33,502 nt of DNA from a virus. The notes beneath the pieces were generated by a model. The model saw nothing but the letters and a program-made list of their open reading frames with translations, was not told where the DNA came from and did no database searches. Made by a program: the position numbers and the translations under genes. The DNA lies in the IMG/VR virus record IMGVR_UViG_3300042868_003855, positions 1-33,502 of that record; one strand, 5' to 3'. Of the stretch, positions 29,960 through 33,502 are shown in pieces. Each line of letters begins with the position of its first letter. Within the stretch, counting starts at the first letter, position 1.

Positions 29960-30508
29960 ATGGCATGTGATATTTCCAAAGGAAGACTCGAAGAATGCAA
30001 AGATCAGGTCGGAGGACTCAAAAGTGTGTACTTCATCAATTATCAAATAGCAAGAGCGGACATAACCTATGACGCTACAAATACAGATATGATTACAGCA
30101 ATTACGAATGTAGATGTGTTGTATAAATATGAATTAAAAGGGGTAGACAATACATTCGACCAAGAAGTAATTTCTGATAGAAATGCTGGTACTACTTATT
30201 TCAGTCAAAAATTAAACATTCGTTTAAAGCATCAAGATATTGTGACTCATAAGCAAATCAAATTACTTTCCTATGGTAGGCCGCACATAATAATTCAAAC
30301 CAACAATGATCAATTTTTCATTATGGGACTTGAGCAAGGTGCAGATGTTGTAGGTGGAACAATTTCTACAGGTGGCGAAATGAAATCTGCTTCAGGATAT
30401 TCTTTGAATTTCGTAGCAGATGAGAAAGTACCAGCTAACTTTTTAAATGCGTCTACATCAACTGCGATGTTAGCGTTATTTACAAGTGCGACAATGGTTA
30501 CTTCATAG
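29960..30508 (+). CDS. Abundant virion protein (tail-tube or head-associated candidate)
   Basis: 182 residues. The start MACDISKGRLEECKDQVGGL followed by KSVYFINYQIA and QKLNIRLKHQDIVTHKQIKL is a distinctive Bacteroidetes phage pattern; relatives are annotated as structural. The middle and C-terminus (GLEQGADVVGGTISTGGEMK; SGYSLNFVADEKVP) read like a tail-tube-type barrel. It is flanked by a terminator on each side, which fits a strongly expressed single gene. No other candidate for the major tail protein is obvious. Confidence 0.6.
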   Translation: MACDISKGRLEECKDQVGGLKSVYFINYQIARADITYDATNTDMITAITNVDVLYKYELKGVDNTFDQEVISDRNAGTTYFSQKLNIRLKHQDIVTHKQIKLLSYGRPHIIIQTNNDQFFIMGLEQGADVVGGTISTGGEMKSASGYSLNFVADEKVPANFLNASTSTAMLALFTSATMVTS

Positions 30509-30530
30509 TAATAATTTACTTTAAAATACG

Positions 30531-30566
30531 GGGAATATTGATTAAGTTCAGTATTCCCTTTTTTAT
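30531..30566 (+). terminator. Rho-independent terminator after the 182-residue virion gene
   Basis: GGGAATATTG (30531-30540) pairs with CAGTATTCCC (30549-30558), ten pairs including one G-U, around an 8-base loop, then a T run. Confidence 0.85.
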
Positions 30567-30602
30567 TTAAAAACAAAATCAATAGCATTAAGTTATATAT
30601 AC

Positions 30603-30989
30603 ATGATAGTATTAGAGCCTATAGCAACATCACAATTAATTACAGTGACTCAAAGGTTAACTGACCTTGGAACAATACCTAGAGCTAATAAACTACAAAT
30701 TACAGATGAAGAAACAAATGTATCTAGGGTAATAACATTAACAGCTACTACAGCATACGATTACTTTGATAACATTACATTAACAATTAATCCAGCATTA
30801 AAAGAAGGACATACATATAAGGCTGTTCTATATTACAATACTATCGATAAATACACTTGGAAAGGTAAAATCTTCTGCACTGCTCAAATTACTACTTCAT
30901 TAGGGTTTGAAGATGTAAGAGATTATAGTGTAAACGATGGTAAATACATAGAAAATACAACAACAAACCAATTTATATTAAATGACTAG
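30603..30989 (+). CDS. Small virion-type protein, 128 residues
   Basis: Beta-type protein starting MIVLEPIATSQLITVTQRLT, with TLTATTAYDYFDNITLTINP and GHTYKAVLYYNTIDKYTWKG. Similar small genes lie next to portal genes in Bacteroidetes phages, without a known function. It overlaps the portal start by eight bases, so it is probably a head or neck accessory. Confidence 0.55.
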   Translation: MIVLEPIATSQLITVTQRLTDLGTIPRANKLQITDEETNVSRVITLTATTAYDYFDNITLTINPALKEGHTYKAVLYYNTIDKYTWKGKIFCTAQITTSLGFEDVRDYSVNDGKYIENTTTNQFILND

Positions 30990-32745
30990 TAACCACGTTA
31001 TAGAATTATCTGCATATACATCTCCAATAGTTACGGAAGACAAGCGTAATGAATGGGTAAACTATGGAGAAGATAATAATTACTTTCAATTCTTAATCGA
31101 TAGATATTCCAATAGTGCTACACATAGTGCTGTTGTGAATAATATTAGTAGATTAATATACGGAAAAGGTTTAAGTGCGTTAGATGCGTCTAAAAAGCCA
31201 AATGATTACGCTCAAATGTTGACGTTATTCACAGCGAATGACTTGCGTAGAGTGATACAAGACTTATATTTGTTAGGTCAAGGTGCGTTTCAGGTACATT
31301 ATGACAAAGGACATAAGAACGTAATTAAAGTTTACCACATTCCTGTACAGTTATTAAGACCTGAAAAATGTGATGCAGACGGTAATATTGTAGGATATTA
31401 CTACTCTGACAACTGGGAAGACCCAAAGAAATTTGTACCTAAAAGATTCGATGCGTTTGGTGAGGGTAAAAGTGAGATTGAAATATTAATGATACAACCT
31501 TATTCAGTAGGTACTAAGTATTTCAGTCGTGTTGACTATCAAGGTGCATTAGAATATACTGTACTAGAGGAGAAAATTAGCGAATACCTTATTAATGAGG
31601 TTGTTAACGGGTTCAGCCCCACGACTATAGTGAATTTTAATAATGGTTTACCGACTGATGAGCAGAAAGACGAAATAGCAAGAAAAACTATAAGCAAATT
31701 AACAGGATCAACAGGTAAGAAAGTAGTTGTTTCATTTAATGAAGATGAAGCTAGAAGAACTACAATTGACAGCGTACCTTTGAACGACGCGCCAGAACAT
31801 TATCAATATTTGTCAGATGAGTGTAGAAGCAAGATTTTAACAGGTCATTGCGTAACTTCACCGCTTATATTTGGTATTGCTACAACCACAGGTTTTAGTG
31901 CGAATGCAGATGAATTAAAGAATAGTGTTATTTTATTTGATAACATGGTAATAAGACCAAAACAAGAAATATTATTAGAAGCATTGGATAGTATCTTAGC
32001 ATTTAATGGTGTGTCTTTAAAGTTATATTTCAAGACTTTACAGCCTTTGGAATTTGTAGACTTATCAAACGCACAATCTACTGAACAAGTAAAAGAAGAA
32101 ACAGGCGTTGAAATGAGTGCTGAAAAATCAGAACTTGAAATGTACTTAGATACAATTGGAGAAGATATTTCAGAAGATTGGGTTTTAGTAGATGAAAGAG
32201 ATGTTGACTATGATTTAGAGGATGAATTAGATTTACAATTACAACCTAAAAAAACAATGCTATCTAAAGTATTAAACTTTGTTTCTAGTGGTGTAGCACG
32301 TCCAAATGCAAATAGCAAACAGGATAAATTAATTGATGGAATTCAATGGAAGGTAAGATACCAATATACAGGAAATGCTAATCCACAAAGAGACTTTTGT
32401 ACTGTAATGATGAATACTAAAAAAGTATATCGCAAAGAAGATTTAGAAAGTATGAATTCTAAATTAGTAAATCCAGGATTTGAACATAATAACGAGCCTT
32501 ATAATTTGTTCTTATTTAAGGGTGGTCCTCGATGCAAGCATTCTTTTAAAAGATTAACTTTTGCAAGTTTGGAAGGACAAAACGTGGATGTAAATAGTCC
32601 AAAAGCAAGACAAATAGGTACTAGAAAAGCAGAAATAATGGGATATAAAATTACTAATCCTTATCAAGTATCTGTACAACCAAACAATTTACCACTTAAA
32701 GGATTTCATCCTAACAATACAAATTTACCATCAGACGTTAAATAA
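30982..32745 (+). CDS. Portal protein, probably with a C-terminal head-morphogenesis-like domain
   Basis: 587 residues. Residues 1-370 look like a portal: NEWVNYGEDNNYFQFLIDRY, DLRRVIQDLYLLGQGAFQVH, VYHIPVQLLRPEKCDADGNI, FSANADELKNSVILFDNMVI and RPKQEILLEALDSIL. After an acidic linker (about 375-420) the last 150 residues (VRYQYTGNANPQRDFCTVMM; LFKGGPRCKHSFKRLTFASL) resemble the R-D-F-C...G-G-x-x-C-x-H module found in Mu-gpF-type head proteins and at the ends of some head proteases. A fused portal-morphogenesis protein would explain the absence of a separate minor head gene. Confidence 0.7.
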   Translation: MTSNHVIELSAYTSPIVTEDKRNEWVNYGEDNNYFQFLIDRYSNSATHSAVVNNISRLIYGKGLSALDASKKPNDYAQMLTLFTANDLRRVIQDLYLLGQGAFQVHYDKGHKNVIKVYHIPVQLLRPEKCDADGNIVGYYYSDNWEDPKKFVPKRFDAFGEGKSEIEILMIQPYSVGTKYFSRVDYQGALEYTVLEEKISEYLINEVVNGFSPTTIVNFNNGLPTDEQKDEIARKTISKLTGSTGKKVVVSFNEDEARRTTIDSVPLNDAPEHYQYLSDECRSKILTGHCVTSPLIFGIATTTGFSANADELKNSVILFDNMVIRPKQEILLEALDSILAFNGVSLKLYFKTLQPLEFVDLSNAQSTEQVKEETGVEMSAEKSELEMYLDTIGEDISEDWVLVDERDVDYDLEDELDLQLQPKKTMLSKVLNFVSSGVARPNANSKQDKLIDGIQWKVRYQYTGNANPQRDFCTVMMNTKKVYRKEDLESMNSKLVNPGFEHNNEPYNLFLFKGGPRCKHSFKRLTFASLEGQNVDVNSPKARQIGTRKAEIMGYKITNPYQVSVQPNNLPLKGFHPNNTNLPSDVK

Positions 32746-32747
32746 TT

Positions 32748-33248
32748 ATGGCAGAAGCATTATTAATAGGGAAAGCAGATTTGCAAGCGTACACAGCATT
32801 AAATGCTAATGTAGATTCTGACAAAATAATACCATTTATAAAGATAGCACAGGATATTTGGCTTTTGCAATATGTAGGTACTGACTTAATGACTAAAATT
32901 AAGAATGATATAGCAGCAAGTACATTGAGTGGTAACTATGCGACGCTTGTAAATACGTATTTAAAACCAATGTTGATACATTTTACGATGGTAGAATACT
33001 TACCGTTTGCAGCTTATTCAATTTCTAATAAAGGACTATACAAACATAGTTCTGAAAATGCTGAAATTGTAAGTAAAGAAGAGGTTGATTATTTGATTGA
33101 GAAAGAAAAACGTATTGCTGAAAATTACGCGCAAAGATTTTTAGATTACATGGTTGTAAATCAATCATTATTTAACGAATATTTAACAAACGGAAGTGGT
33201 GACGTATTCCCACAACATGGCAATTATTTATCAAATTGGTATTTATGA
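32748..33248 (+). CDS. Head-tail connector-like protein (DUF6712 type)
   Basis: 166 residues. LIGKADLQAYTALNANVDSD, IIPFIKIAQDIWLLQYVGTD and KPMLIHFTMVEYLPFAAYSI, then KEEVDYLIEKEKRIAENYAQ and VFPQHGNYLSNWYL match the small connector-type proteins that follow the portal in Bacteroidetes phages. Helical, as in the HK97 gp6-type family. It would close the head and form the tail joint. The end of the gene is duplicated at 1-88. Confidence 0.65.
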   Translation: MAEALLIGKADLQAYTALNANVDSDKIIPFIKIAQDIWLLQYVGTDLMTKIKNDIAASTLSGNYATLVNTYLKPMLIHFTMVEYLPFAAYSISNKGLYKHSSENAEIVSKEEVDYLIEKEKRIAENYAQRFLDYMVVNQSLFNEYLTNGSGDVFPQHGNYLSNWYL

Positions 33249-33379
33249 AAAAAGAGGTATATAAACCTAAGCAAAACAATATTATTAAATTAGAGTTATA
33301 TCTTAAGAAGATAGAGAAAGATGGCAAACAAAAAGATAAGCGAACTAACAGCGAAGGCAGCGACATTAGAAGACACTGA
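33245..33379 (+). CDS. Small basic protein, 44 residues (second copy of 85-219)
   Basis: The overlap copy of the ORF at 85. Its three differences from the first copy are all third-position and silent, which supports this ORF as coding in both genome variants. The ATGA junction with the connector gene is kept. Confidence 0.6.
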   Translation: MKKEVYKPKQNNIIKLELYLKKIEKDGKQKDKRTNSEGSDIRRH

Positions 33380-33502
33380 TTTATTAATGATTAGTGATTA
33401 CAATGGAGCAACATACGACACTAAATATGTTACAGGCGCAAATGTAAGACCTTACAAAGTATATTTAGCTGTAATTAATCAAAGTGGTACAGGCGCACCT
33501 TC
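33321..33502 (+). CDS. Virion-associated protein, 5' part (overlap copy, partial)
   Basis: Same start as the complete gene at 161-607; cut by the window end. The only difference inside it is at 33407 (GGC in the first copy, GGA here), which leaves Gly unchanged. Confidence 0.8.
   Translation, partial: MANKKISELTAKAATLEDTDLLMISDYNGATYDTKYVTGANVRPYKVYLAVINQSGTGAP

Larger units (their letters stand above)
33161..33502. repeat. Right copy of the terminal near-repeat (assembly overlap)
   Basis: Matches the first 342 bases except at 33250, 33271, 33292 and 33407. It holds the end of the connector gene, the 44-residue ORF and the start of the 148-residue virion gene. All four differences fall in third codon positions and change no amino acid. 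Confidence 0.95.

Noticed and set aside
1-33502. CRISPR arrays, tRNA genes, integrase, CI-type repressor
   Set aside because: I looked on both strands and found no evenly spaced repeat-spacer pattern, no cloverleaf with a T-loop GTTCRA, and no recombinase or repressor protein pattern.

Overview
This window is the complete genome of a small double-stranded DNA tailed phage, most likely a siphovirus of a flavobacterium-like Bacteroidetes host. Bases 1-342 recur at 33161-33502 with four differences, so the window is a circular map of about 33,160 bp opened inside the head-tail connector gene, with an overlap at the ends. The evidence for the host is the strong AT bias, the near absence of Shine-Dalgarno sequences, four exact TATATTTG boxes (the Bacteroidetes -7 element TAnnTTTG) in gaps before genes, and protein families typical of Bacteroidetes phages. 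Every gene reads on the + strand. I see no integrase, repressor or tRNA gene, so a lytic life style is likely.

Layout. 1-2635: end of the connector gene and small virion or fibre genes, including a tail-fibre-type protein. 2632-3281: lysis cassette (holin-like protein and M15 peptidase endolysin), closed by a terminator. 3375-4167: a small unit with its own promoter and terminator, holding tiny proteins of unknown function. 4188-5612: metallophosphoesterase and a small protein. 5613-6057: a gene-free region with an array of ATCTCTMC-type repeats in both orientations, then a promoter. 6058-11938: HNH endonuclease and a decayed relative, adenine methyltransferase, SF3-like helicase, two small proteins, Mom-like DNA modification protein, SF2 helicase, GIY-YIG-type protein and VRR-NUC nuclease. 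11968-17005: small genes, YqaJ-type exonuclease, a second HNH endonuclease, secreted RlpA-like protein, MazG-like protein, DUF3127 OB-fold protein and a phage sigma factor. 17078-26171: both terminase subunits, then tail genes with a frameshifted chaperone pair and the tape measure. 26183-33248: prohead protease, scaffold-like protein, capsid, virion proteins, portal and connector.

The most unusual signal is an RNA element found three times (5964-6039, 11112-11184, 14216-14283). Each copy lies directly before a free-standing homing-endonuclease-type gene (HNH, GIY-YIG, HNH). Each can fold into the same H-type pseudoknot. The stems differ in sequence but keep pairing, the loop carries a shared AAGAAYTTWTTWAAA-like segment, and the last strand runs into a U tract just before the start codon. 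Helix covariation within one genome, and association with two unrelated nuclease families, suggest a functional mobile 5' module that I cannot assign to a known RNA class.

The genes appear to work as follows: host-type promoters start the early units; the helicases, nucleases and OB-fold protein serve replication and recombination; the methyltransferase and Mom-like protein, which share an identical clamp-binding-type C-terminus, would mark the DNA against restriction; and the sigma factor, encoded just before the terminase, may switch on the long packaging-tail-head-lysis region, where I find no clear host-type promoter.
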